A stretch of DNA of 32,744 nucleotides from Novosphingobium sp. (GTDB lineage: Bacteria > Pseudomonadota > Alphaproteobacteria > Sphingomonadales > Sphingomonadaceae), in NCBI GenBank assembly GCA_027311705.1, contig DAICYJ010000205.1, positions 1 to 32,744 of the forward strand, written 5' to 3'. The translations under genes were made by a program, and so were the position numbers. Positions 7,957 to 14,761 of this stretch are shown here, piece by piece (the first letter of the stretch is position 1; every line of letters begins with the position of its first letter). The notes under the pieces are model-generated. The model saw nothing but the letters and a program-made list of their open reading frames with translations, searched no databases and was not told the DNA's origin.

Positions 7957-9678
7957 ATGAGTTACAAGCCACCAGTTGTCGAACAGCGCTTCGTGCTCGA
8001 ACACGTGGCCGGGATTGGCGAACTGGCCAGTTTCGGGCGGTATGCCGCTGCCGATCCGGAAATGATCGAGGCCATCCTTGACGGGGCGGCCGCCTTTGCG
8101 GCGGATATCTGGGCACCGACCAATCGCGTTGGCGATACGTCGCCGCCGCTATGGCGCGACGGCACGGTCACCATGCCCCCAGGTTTCCGCGAGGCCTACG
8201 CGGCTTATGTCGAAGGGGGTTGGGGCACGATCACGGGATCGGTTGAATTCGGTGGGCAGGGACTGCCGAATGTCCTCGGCTTTGCGGTTTCGGAGAGCCT
8301 TGGTAGTGCCAATATGGCCTTGGAATTGTGCCCCATGCTGACCAGCGGGGCGATCGAGGCGATCGAGCGGCACGGGTCGCCGGAATTGCGTGAACGCTAC
8401 CTGCCCAATCTGGTGACTGGTGCCTGGACCGGCACGATGAACCTGACCGAACCACAAGCCGGCTCAGACGTTGGCGCTCTGCGCAGCATGGCGACGCCAG
8501 CTGGCGATGACACCTGGCGGGTCAAAGGCACCAAGATCTTCATCACCTTTGGCGAACACGACCTTGCCGACAACATCGTCCACCTCGTGCTTGCCCGCAC
8601 GCCCGGTGCGCCAGCCGGAACGAAGGGTATCTCGCTTTTCCTGGTGCCCAAGGTGCGGCCAGATGGCACGCGCAATGACGTTCGTTGCGCATCCATCGAA
8701 CACAAGCTGGGCATCCACGCTTCGCCCACCTGCGTCATGTCATTCGGAGACAACGACGATTGTATCGGCTGGCTGGTAGGTCCGGAATGCGGCGGCATGC
8801 GCGCGATGTTCACGATGATGAATAATGCACGGCTCAACGTAGGGCTGCAAGGCGTCGAAATCGCGGAACGCGCCACGCAACAGGCGGTGGCTTATGCGCG
8901 TGACCGGGTACAATCTGCCCGCGCGTCGCATCCGAGTGCAGGGGCAGTTGCGATCATCGAACATCCCGATGTCCGCCGTATGGTGATGCGCATGAAGGCG
9001 CAGACCCAGGCCATTCGCGCGCTTGTTTATCTAGCCGCATCTGACGTGGATCGCGCACACGCGGGGCACGACGGCGCGCAACAGCGGCTGGATCTGCTGA
9101 CCCCGTTGGCTAAGTCACACGGAACCGACGTTGGCTGCGAAGTTGCGAGCATCGGTATCCAGGTCCACGGCGGCATGGGCTTCATCGAGGAAACCGGCGC
9201 CGCGCAATACTATCGCGATGCGCGGATTGCGCCGATCTACGAAGGCACCAACGGCGTACAGGCGGCCGATCTTGTTGGGCGCAAGCTGGCGGGTGATGGT
9301 GGGCAAGCCCTGCGCCAACTTGTCGCTGATGTTCGGGCCGACGCGGGCGATGCCGGGTTGCTTGCTTTGACCGACACCGTGGACGAACTCGCCATGCACC
9401 TGCTTGCCGCCGACATCGACGACCGTCTGGCCGCCAGCGCGCCGTTCCTGACGCTGGTATCGGTGATGACGTGCGGGTGGCTGATGGAACGCCAGCGCCG
9501 GATTGCCCTTGCAGGCCTCGATGCGGGCGCGGAAAATCCGGCGTTCCTGCGCAGCAAGGTGGCGGTCGCCAACTGGTATCTGGCGCATATCGTGCCGGAA
9601 GCGGCGGGGCTTGTGGCATCGGTGCGGGCTGGGTCGAAAGACCTATATACCTTGGATGCGAATGAATTGACTCTGTGA
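7957..9678 (+). CDS. Acyl-CoA dehydrogenase, long form (second of a pair)
   Basis: Second FAD-dependent acyl-CoA dehydrogenase of the operon, 573 residues, with the same layout as its neighbour: N-terminal helical domain, MNLTEPQAGSDVGALR, KGTKIFITFGEHD, the catalytic region YEGTNGIQ with predicted base E429, and the extra C-terminal domain. ATG at 7957 is preferred over an in-frame GTG at 7942 because GGTGGGG lies about 8 nt upstream of the ATG. The paralogues are clearly diverged, so this is not a recent duplication. They probably handle different chain lengths or stereochemistry, or form a heteromer. The stop overlaps the possible GTG of the next frame, showing tight coupling with the EthD-like gene. 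Confidence 0.93.
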   Translation: MSYKPPVVEQRFVLEHVAGIGELASFGRYAAADPEMIEAILDGAAAFAADIWAPTNRVGDTSPPLWRDGTVTMPPGFREAYAAYVEGGWGTITGSVEFGGQGLPNVLGFAVSESLGSANMALELCPMLTSGAIEAIERHGSPELRERYLPNLVTGAWTGTMNLTEPQAGSDVGALRSMATPAGDDTWRVKGTKIFITFGEHDLADNIVHLVLARTPGAPAGTKGISLFLVPKVRPDGTRNDVRCASIEHKLGIHASPTCVMSFGDNDDCIGWLVGPECGGMRAMFTMMNNARLNVGLQGVEIAERATQQAVAYARDRVQSARASHPSAGAVAIIEHPDVRRMVMRMKAQTQAIRALVYLAASDVDRAHAGHDGAQQRLDLLTPLAKSHGTDVGCEVASIGIQVHGGMGFIEETGAAQYYRDARIAPIYEGTNGVQAADLVGRKLAGDGGQALRQLVADVRADAGDAGLLALTDTVDELAMHLLAADIDDRLAASAPFLTLVSVMTCGWLMERQRRIALAGLDAGAENPAFLRSKVAVANWYLAHIVPEAAGLVASVRAGSKDLYTLDANELTL

Positions 9679-9691
9679 AGCATCGCAGCAC

Positions 9692-9698
9692 AAGGAAA
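9692..9698 (+). promoter_or_regulatory. Ribosome binding site that decides the EthD-like start
   Basis: AAGGAAA lies 9 nt before ATG 9708. An in-frame GTG at 9675 would overlap the previous stop (GTGA) but has no comparable site, so the ATG is chosen. Confidence 0.6.
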
Positions 9699-9707
9699 CG
9701 CATTGCC

Positions 9708-10004
9708 ATGGCCACGCTGATCGTCAGCTACCCCGCAACCGAAAGCGCCCGTTTCGATCGGGAATATTATACCGGGAAGCACATGGACATCGCGCGCGAG
9801 GCTTGGACGTCGTTTGGCCTCGAAGCGACCGAAGTGCTGTTTCCGGCCGATGCAGTGCAGCCCTTGGCCGGAATGGTCATTCTTCGCTTTGCCGATCAGG
9901 CGTCGATCGATGCCGCCCTGTCCGGGCCCGCCGCAGCGGTCGTGGTCGGCGATGTGCCGAATTTTACCGACATCGTCCCGGTGATCTTCCGCGCCGGCGA
10001 TTGA
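9708..10004 (+). CDS. EthD-like dimeric alpha/beta barrel protein
   Basis: Small protein of 98 residues with the EthD/DABB pattern: a first strand TLIVSYP, then FDREYYTGKHMDIAREAW with the conserved Tyr and His of the family, a second half ending in FADQASIDAALSG, and a final strand FTDIVPVIF. EthD-type proteins are often encoded with oxidoreductases of xenobiotic, ether or sterol breakdown, but most lack a proven reaction. It is the last gene of the operon beginning at 2850, 29 bp after the second acyl-CoA dehydrogenase. An accessory or isomerase-like role is possible; I cannot assign one. Confidence 0.8.
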   Translation: MATLIVSYPATESARFDREYYTGKHMDIAREAWTSFGLEATEVLFPADAVQPLAGMVILRFADQASIDAALSGPAAAVVVGDVPNFTDIVPVIFRAGD

Positions 10005-10477
10005 TGTTTCGCATATCGGTGATCGCCAAATCCTGATCTCGACGGCGGCGCCCTATCGTTGCCTGCCACAATTCGGCCCTTGCGGTGCAGCATCACGTGA
10101 TTTCGTTCGAACGCCCGGTGATGGTGATCGCTAGGCGTGAAGACGTACCGCCGATTCGTCCGCCGACAGCACTCGTGCAAGAGCATTGCCGACACGGTCG
10201 GAAATTCAAAGAATCCCACTGTGCGTGATGTGCGGAAAACGCCAGCAGCGCCGCAGGCGTCGGCCGATTTCAGACCGGTACGCGCAGCAGAAGCGGCTTT
10301 TAGACGCCAGAAATGTCCTACGTTTTTGCTGACTATCACTTGACTTTGGCCTGAACCTCGGTGAGAAATGACCACCTGTTCGCACGTCCATCGCGCCTCA
10401 CGGCCGGCGTTCTGCGGAACATCGGTCGCCTTGCCGCCATGGCTGGTTGCCGTAATTGGTAAGAGAGGGGCAGGACG
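10005..10477. other. 473-bp intergenic region before the carboxylase operon
   Basis: No convincing gene. Short frames on both strands (68 residues at 10137-10343 plus; 159 residues at 9896-10375 minus) are Arg/His-rich, match no family I recognise, and the minus one runs into the EthD-like gene. The region holds the shared 16-bp element at 10314-10329 and a TTGACT hexamer at 10340-10345 that could be a -35 box, though no good -10 follows. If transcription starts just after it, the leader is about 100 nt. I saw no known riboswitch fold. Confidence 0.6.
10314..10329 (+). promoter_or_regulatory. Shared 16-bp promoter element, copy A
   Basis: TGTCCTACGTTTTTGC, 149 nt before the BCCP start and pointing toward it. 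It matches copy C (23981-23996, other strand) at 15 of 16 positions and copy B (17248-17263) at 13 of 16. The core TGT-N3-AC(A/G) resembles a GntR-type GT-N3-AC operator. A candidate -35 box TTGACT lies 10 bp after it, so a regulator bound here could activate or repress. Confidence 0.65.
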
Positions 10478-10987
10478 TTGACTGACAAAGGCAAATCACC
10501 GGCACTGCCTTCCGACGACCTTCAAGCAATTGTAGAGCAATTCAATGCCAGCCATTGGCGATCGCTCGAACTTGAATTCCACGGGTCGCGTCTTTTTCTG
10601 AGCAAGGATTCCGGGGCCTTGCCGACGTGGGACAATCGTTCTTCGGGAGGCGCGGTTGCCACTGTGGCGACTTTGCCGCCGCCGCCATTGGGTGCCGCCG
10701 TCACAAATGCGCCCGCCGCGCCGCGCGCCGGGATCGCCGAAGGCCACGTGGTTGTTAAGGCGTCGTCGCTTGGCACCTTTTATCGTTCGCCCAAGCCCGG
10801 CGCAGACCCGTTCACACAGATCGGCGATTCCGTGGATGCGGATACCGAACTTTGTCTGATCGAGGTGATGAAGCTTTTCACCACGCTTCGTGCCGGGGTG
10901 AAAGGTCGGCTGGTCCAAATACTGGTCGATGATGGCGTGATGGTTGAACACGACCAGCCGTTGTTCGTCATCGACACCAATGGCTGA
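10478..10987 (+). CDS. accB: Biotin carboxyl carrier protein (BCCP)
   Basis: Carries the biotin that moves a carboxyl group from the biotin carboxylase to a carboxyltransferase. The 169 residues show an N-terminal docking segment, a flexible linker (about 65-88) rich in Ala and Pro (VATLPPPPLGAAV), and a C-terminal biotinyl domain with EVMKL; the predicted biotinyl lysine is K132. The architecture is AccB-like. The start is TTG at 10478, preceded by a purine-rich GAGAGGGGCAGGA; no ATG fits before the linker. It overlaps the next gene by 8 bp. The symbol is by homology only: with no accA or accD nearby and a different partner downstream, this is probably not the housekeeping acetyl-CoA carboxylase subunit. 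Confidence 0.9.
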   Translation: MTDKGKSPALPSDDLQAIVEQFNASHWRSLELEFHGSRLFLSKDSGALPTWDNRSSGGAVATVATLPPPPLGAAVTNAPAAPRAGIAEGHVVVKASSLGTFYRSPKPGADPFTQIGDSVDADTELCLIEVMKLFTTLRAGVKGRLVQILVDDGVMVEHDQPLFVIDTNG

Positions 10988-12365
10988 TCCTGTCGCCCGC
11001 CAGCCACGGCTGTTCGTTGCCAACCGCGGCGAGATCGCGCTGCGCGTCATCCGGGCGGCGCACGCGCTTGACATCGAGACCGTACTTGGCGTGTCGGTGG
11101 CGGATCGCGACAGTGCTGCGGCGCGCGAGGCCGGGCGGATTGTGGTGCTGGGGCCGGCCCCATCGCGCGATTCCTATCTCAACATAAGCCTGGTCGTGCA
11201 CGCCGCCGTGGCGACGGGCTGCACCCTGCTACATCCCGGATATGGTTTCCTGTCCGAACGGCCCGAACTGGCCGAACTCTGCGCGGAGGAGGGGCTGATC
11301 TTCGTCGGCCCCCGTGCGGAAACCGTGCGCGCCGTTGGCGATAAGATTTCGGCCAAGGCGGTCGCGGAAGCTGCAGGGGTTCCGTTGACGCCGGGCAGCG
11401 GCAAGCTGGAATCAGTTGATCATGCGCTGGAGGTGGCGGAGGGCATCGGATACCCGGTGATCACCAAGGCCTCCGCTGGCGGCGGGGGACGCGGCATGAT
11501 CGTGGCGCGCGATGCCGAGGAATTGCGTCGCGCGTTCGATCAGGCATCGACGACCGCGCGCGAAGCGTTCGGCGACGATACCCTTTACCTCGAAGCCTAT
11601 GTCGAACGCGCGCGCCATCTGGAGGTGCAGCTTTTCGGCGACGGGGAGGGCGGTGCCGTCCATTTCGGCGAACGCGATTGTTCGATCCAGCGCCGCTATC
11701 AGAAGATGATCGAGGAGGCCCCAGCCTCCATCCTTTCGGACGAATTGCGTGCCGGTCTGCGCGCTGCCGCGGTCGATCTTCTGGCCTCCATAGATTACTG
11801 TAATGCGGGAACAGTCGAGTTCCTTTACGACGAGGCGCGCCAGAAGTTCTATTTCATGGAGGTGAACGCCCGCATTCAGGTGGAGCACCCGGTTTCCGAA
11901 CAGATCTCGTCGCACGACCTGATCAAGCTGCAATTGGGCCTCGCCCTAGGGACAGCGACCCTGCCACGGCAGGATGACGTCGTCCTCGCCGGTCATGCGA
12001 TTGAGGCGCGGATTCTGGCGGAAGATCCGGAGCGCGATTTCATGCCATGTCCCGGCAGGATCACGCGCTGGGTGCCTGCGACAGGCCCCGGCGTGCGCGT
12101 CGATTCCGCCGTGCAGGAAGGGTCGATGGTTCCGCCCTATTACGACAGCATGGTCGCCAAGCTGATCGTAACCGGTTCCAGCCGCGAACAGGCCGTCGCT
12201 CGCCTTTCCGATGCGCTCAAGCGGTTCAAGGTTGAAGGGATCGCCACCAACATCCCGCTGTTGCAGGCGATCGTCGATCATCCCGGTTATCGCGCGAACG
12301 CCGTCAGCACAAAATGGCTGGAGAACACGCTTCTTCCGGCCTTCCAGACAGAGAGGTCCGAATAG
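10980..12365 (+). CDS. accC: Biotin carboxylase subunit
   Basis: ATP-grasp enzyme that carboxylates biotin on the BCCP using bicarbonate and ATP. The 461 residues include the N-terminal domain (LFVANRGEIALRVIRAA), HPGYGFLSE, the glycine-rich ATP lid ASAGGGGRGM (about 163-172), and the active-site stretch EVNARIQVEHP with E294, N296 and R298 matching the residues of known biotin carboxylases. Start ATG 10980 overlaps the end of the BCCP gene by 8 bp, a sign of translational coupling. It is 2 bp upstream of the TIM-barrel gene. All catalytic residues I can check are intact. The symbol is by homology; the acceptor substrate is set by the carboxyltransferase and is unknown here. Confidence 0.94.
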   Translation: MADPVARQPRLFVANRGEIALRVIRAAHALDIETVLGVSVADRDSAAAREAGRIVVLGPAPSRDSYLNISLVVHAAVATGCTLLHPGYGFLSERPELAELCAEEGLIFVGPRAETVRAVGDKISAKAVAEAAGVPLTPGSGKLESVDHALEVAEGIGYPVITKASAGGGGRGMIVARDAEELRRAFDQASTTAREAFGDDTLYLEAYVERARHLEVQLFGDGEGGAVHFGERDCSIQRRYQKMIEEAPASILSDELRAGLRAAAVDLLASIDYCNAGTVEFLYDEARQKFYFMEVNARIQVEHPVSEQISSHDLIKLQLGLALGTATLPRQDDVVLAGHAIEARILAEDPERDFMPCPGRITRWVPATGPGVRVDSAVQEGSMVPPYYDSMVAKLIVTGSSREQAVARLSDALKRFKVEGIATNIPLLQAIVDHPGYRANAVSTKWLENTLLPAFQTERSE

Positions 12366-12367
12366 TC

Positions 12368-13822
12368 ATGGCGCACATCGAATTCGTCGACGAGACGTTC
12401 CGCGATGGACAGCAGAGCCTGTGGGGCATGCGGATGCAGGCCGGAATGGCCATCCCCATTGCCTCGACGCTGGACCGGACCGGATTCCGCCGCATCGAGT
12501 TCGGCGGCTCCAACTATTTCGAAGTGATGGTCCGCTATTGCCAGGAAAACCCCTGGGCCGGGATGGACGCGGTGCTGGAACAGATGCCCCGCACGGTGAT
12601 CCGCAGCGGCATGCGCTCCAACGCGATGGCCACGTTCCGTACTTCGCCGGATGCGCTGATGGACGCCTGGATGCGCCGCAACTGCGTGCACGGCGTGCGA
12701 AGCATGTGGGTGTACGACCTGCTCTACAACATCGACAAGATGGCCCGGCTGGCCAAGGTGGCGAAGGAGTTCGGCACCGAAATCGCCGGATCGCTGATGT
12801 ACACGCTCTCGCCGGTGCACGACGACGCCTATTATGCCGACAAGGCGAAGAAGCTGTCGGCCTGTGCGGACATCGATACCCTGCTGCTCTATGATACAGC
12901 CGGTGTCCTGACCAAGGAGCGTATGACCACGCTGATCCCCGCTATTTTGGCGAACAGCAACGGCAAGCGGCTGGAATTCCACGGTAACAACCTGCTGGGC
13001 ATGTCGGCCAAGAACTACCTCGACGCCATCGATCTCGGCGTCAGCATTATCCACACCGCCAGTCGCCCGATGGCCAATGGCCCATCCGTCCCTTCGACGG
13101 AATTGATGGTCAACAACCTCGAGATCCTGGGCCACACGCATAATCTCGACAAGGCGCTGTTCGAGCCGGTGGCGACGCACATGGAACGGGTGGGCAAGCG
13201 CGCCGGGTTTCTCGTCAACCAGCACGGCGAATACAACGTTTTGTCGATTCAGCACCAGATTCCGGGCGGGATGATGGGCACGCTCAAGGCCCAGCTTGAG
13301 CGCCACGGCATGTCGGGCAAGATCGACGAAGTGCTGGCCGAAGTCGCTGTTGTCCGCCGCGAACTCGGCTACCCCGGCATGGCGACGCCGTTCAGCCAGC
13401 TCGTCGGCATTCAGGCGGTGCTTAACCTCGTGAACGGCGAGCGCTACAAAACCATTCCCGACGAGATCATCGAATATGCGCTCGGCTATTACGGCGAAAC
13501 CGCGGCGCCGATCGACGGCGACGTTCTCGACCGCATTTTGTACAGCCCGCGCGCGCAGACGGTGCGCGAAAACCCGCCGGAGCATCCGACGCTGGCCGAA
13601 CTGCACCGCAAGTTCGGTACGACGGACGACGACGAGATGCTGCTGCGGGCTATCCTGCCTGAAACGGACCTCGAAAAGATGCGCGCGGCAGGGCCCCTGA
13701 AGCGCGACTATCCGACCATGTCGTCGCCTGAACTGGAACAGGCGGCCAAGTTGCTCAAGATCGCCAACTTGCCCGCGATCCAGATGCAGTCGGAAAACCT
13801 GTCTCTGTCACTGCGAGCCTGA
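12368..13822 (+). CDS. HMG-CoA-lyase/pyruvate-carboxylase-type TIM barrel, putative divergent carboxyltransferase
   Basis: 484 residues. The N-terminal half is a DRE-TIM barrel as in the carboxyltransferase (CT) of pyruvate carboxylase, HMG-CoA lyase and isopropylmalate synthase: FRDGQQS at residues 11-17 (D13 is the expected metal ligand), YFEVMVRYCQENPW, LLYDTAG at 173-179, and FHGNN at 204-208. The C-terminal half resembles the PYC_OADA helical region. Compared with pyruvate carboxylase by eye, the carbamylated lysine of KDMAG is Y175, the second His of HTHD is N207, and the catalytic Thr of the SGLTSQPS loop appears to be Pro. RDG-Q and DT-G are closer to lyase/synthase members. Its place 2 bp after the biotin carboxylase argues for a CT role. 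A lyase or aldolase role is the alternative. Confidence 0.82.
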   Translation: MAHIEFVDETFRDGQQSLWGMRMQAGMAIPIASTLDRTGFRRIEFGGSNYFEVMVRYCQENPWAGMDAVLEQMPRTVIRSGMRSNAMATFRTSPDALMDAWMRRNCVHGVRSMWVYDLLYNIDKMARLAKVAKEFGTEIAGSLMYTLSPVHDDAYYADKAKKLSACADIDTLLLYDTAGVLTKERMTTLIPAILANSNGKRLEFHGNNLLGMSAKNYLDAIDLGVSIIHTASRPMANGPSVPSTELMVNNLEILGHTHNLDKALFEPVATHMERVGKRAGFLVNQHGEYNVLSIQHQIPGGMMGTLKAQLERHGMSGKIDEVLAEVAVVRRELGYPGMATPFSQLVGIQAVLNLVNGERYKTIPDEIIEYALGYYGETAAPIDGDVLDRILYSPRAQTVRENPPEHPTLAELHRKFGTTDDDEMLLRAILPETDLEKMRAAGPLKRDYPTMSSPELEQAAKLLKIANLPAIQMQSENLSLSLRA

Positions 13823-13833
13823 GTGCCGGGTTG

Positions 13834-13856
13834 CTCCCCGCCAGATTGGCGGGGAG
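13834..13856. terminator. Hairpin between convergent genes, likely bidirectional terminator
   Basis: CTCCCCGCC (13834-13842) pairs perfectly over 9 bp with GGCGGGGAG (13848-13856) around a 5-nt loop. It begins 12 bp after the TIM-barrel gene and ends 7 bp before the stop of the minus-strand phosphatase, so it can serve both. No T-tract follows on the plus strand. Confidence 0.7.
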
Positions 13857-13863
13857 GTGGGCC

Positions 13864-14667
13864 TTACGCGACGAGGTTGTCGCGCAGTGCCGCAACCATC
13901 GCAGGCGGGCACTGAAGCGCTTGAGCGGCATAGGCCTCGATGGAGCCATAGCGCTCGCAGACCGCGCCGAACGCGCGTGACAGGAATATCGGATCGACCC
14001 GAGCGACCACCTGGATGGCGTCTTCCGACAGGCCTTTGCCGAAACGGTGTTCGATCTGGCTTCGCAGCTTCTCGACCTGCGCCTCTGCATCGGGGGCGGA
14101 ATTTGTGAGCAGGTATTCGGCCATCACATCGTCCGGATGCATGCCGAGCAGCGTCTGCAACACGGCGACGATGAACCCCGTGCGATCCTTGCCGGCGGTG
14201 CAGAACACCAGCGATGCGCCACAGCTTGTCGAAAGCGCGTTCAGGTAATCGGCGTAGACCTGTTGCAGGTGAGGGCGAAAGGGCATTTCCTCATACCGCC
14301 GGGCAAACTCCTCACGCATAGTCGGCGCGTCTTTTACCTCGGCAGCGGCTTCTTCGTGAAAAGCCACGCGGGCCGATTCTCCGGGCGATTCGATCAGCCG
14401 GGCCTTCAGTCCCTCGGGCCATCGGCAAGGTGCGTTGCTGCGCTCCGATGTCCCCCGCAGGTCGGCAAGGATACCCGGGGCGAGCCGTTCGATCACGGCG
14501 AGATCGTGTGCGCTGGCTTCCGACGTGTCGCCAGCACGGAACAGGCGACCGGACGCAATGGTGCCGCCCCCCGGCAACCCGCCTCCGCCAAAATCGCGAA
14601 GATTGCGGACTTTGTCCGTGGTGACAAAGTTGGTCGTCCCGGCTTTACCTTGGAGCGTCGTTGTCAT
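13864..14667 (-). CDS. Tyrosine/lipid phosphatase-like protein (CX5R family, Y_phosphatase3 type)
   Basis: Cysteine-dependent phosphatase of 267 residues. The N-terminal NLRDFGGGG motif is typical of the tyrosine phosphatase family 3 (LipA/PtpB-like enzymes, which act on phosphotyrosine or phosphoinositides). The P-loop is CTAGKDRTG, with nucleophile C156 and R162. The start ATG 14667 is chosen because AAGGA lies upstream; an upstream in-frame TTG at 14724 would run through the operator. The gene diverges from the acyl-CoA synthetase across 94 bp containing a perfect palindrome, so both are probably controlled together. A phosphatase in a catabolic island is unexpected: it might remove a phosphate from a pathway intermediate, pairing with the kinase at 24155. 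That link is a guess. Confidence 0.88.
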   Translation of the reverse strand: MTTTLQGKAGTTNFVTTDKVRNLRDFGGGGLPGGGTIASGRLFRAGDTSEASAHDLAVIERLAPGILADLRGTSERSNAPCRWPEGLKARLIESPGESARVAFHEEAAAEVKDAPTMREEFARRYEEMPFRPHLQQVYADYLNALSTSCGASLVFCTAGKDRTGFIVAVLQTLLGMHPDDVMAEYLLTNSAPDAEAQVEKLRSQIEHRFGKGLSEDAIQVVARVDPIFLSRAFGAVCERYGSIEAYAAQALQCPPAMVAALRDNLVA

Positions 14668-14712
14668 TCCATTCCTTTTCCGACAGAGACTCGCCATTGA
14701 AGTGTGCTTAAA

Positions 14713-14725
14713 AGTGTAGTACACT
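14713..14725. promoter_or_regulatory. Perfect 13-bp palindrome between phosphatase and acyl-CoA synthetase genes
   Basis: AGTGTA-G-TACACT, a perfect inverted repeat with a one-base centre, lies 45 bp from the phosphatase start and 36 bp from the synthetase start. Read on the minus strand, its surroundings (TGTACTACACTTTT) resemble the shared 16-bp element (TGTCCTACATTTTTGC), so it may be a fourth, more symmetric site for the same regulator. Confidence 0.7.
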
Positions 14726-14761
14726 AATGTATACCAAATTCAATATGGGAGAGCGCCTGCC

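Noticed and set aside
10314..10329. Shared element as a sigma-54 promoter (because it ends in TTGC)
   Set aside because: The -24 GG is absent: the bases at the required distance are TC, not GG, in the copies.
10137..10343. 68-codon frame in the gap before the BCCP gene
   Set aside because: GTG start with no ribosome site, Arg-rich composition, no family, and it ends over the shared promoter element.
12287..13606. 439-codon minus-strand frame opposite the TIM-barrel gene
   Set aside because: Its His/Arg/Val-rich translation matches nothing, and it overlaps two genes with clear motifs on the other strand.
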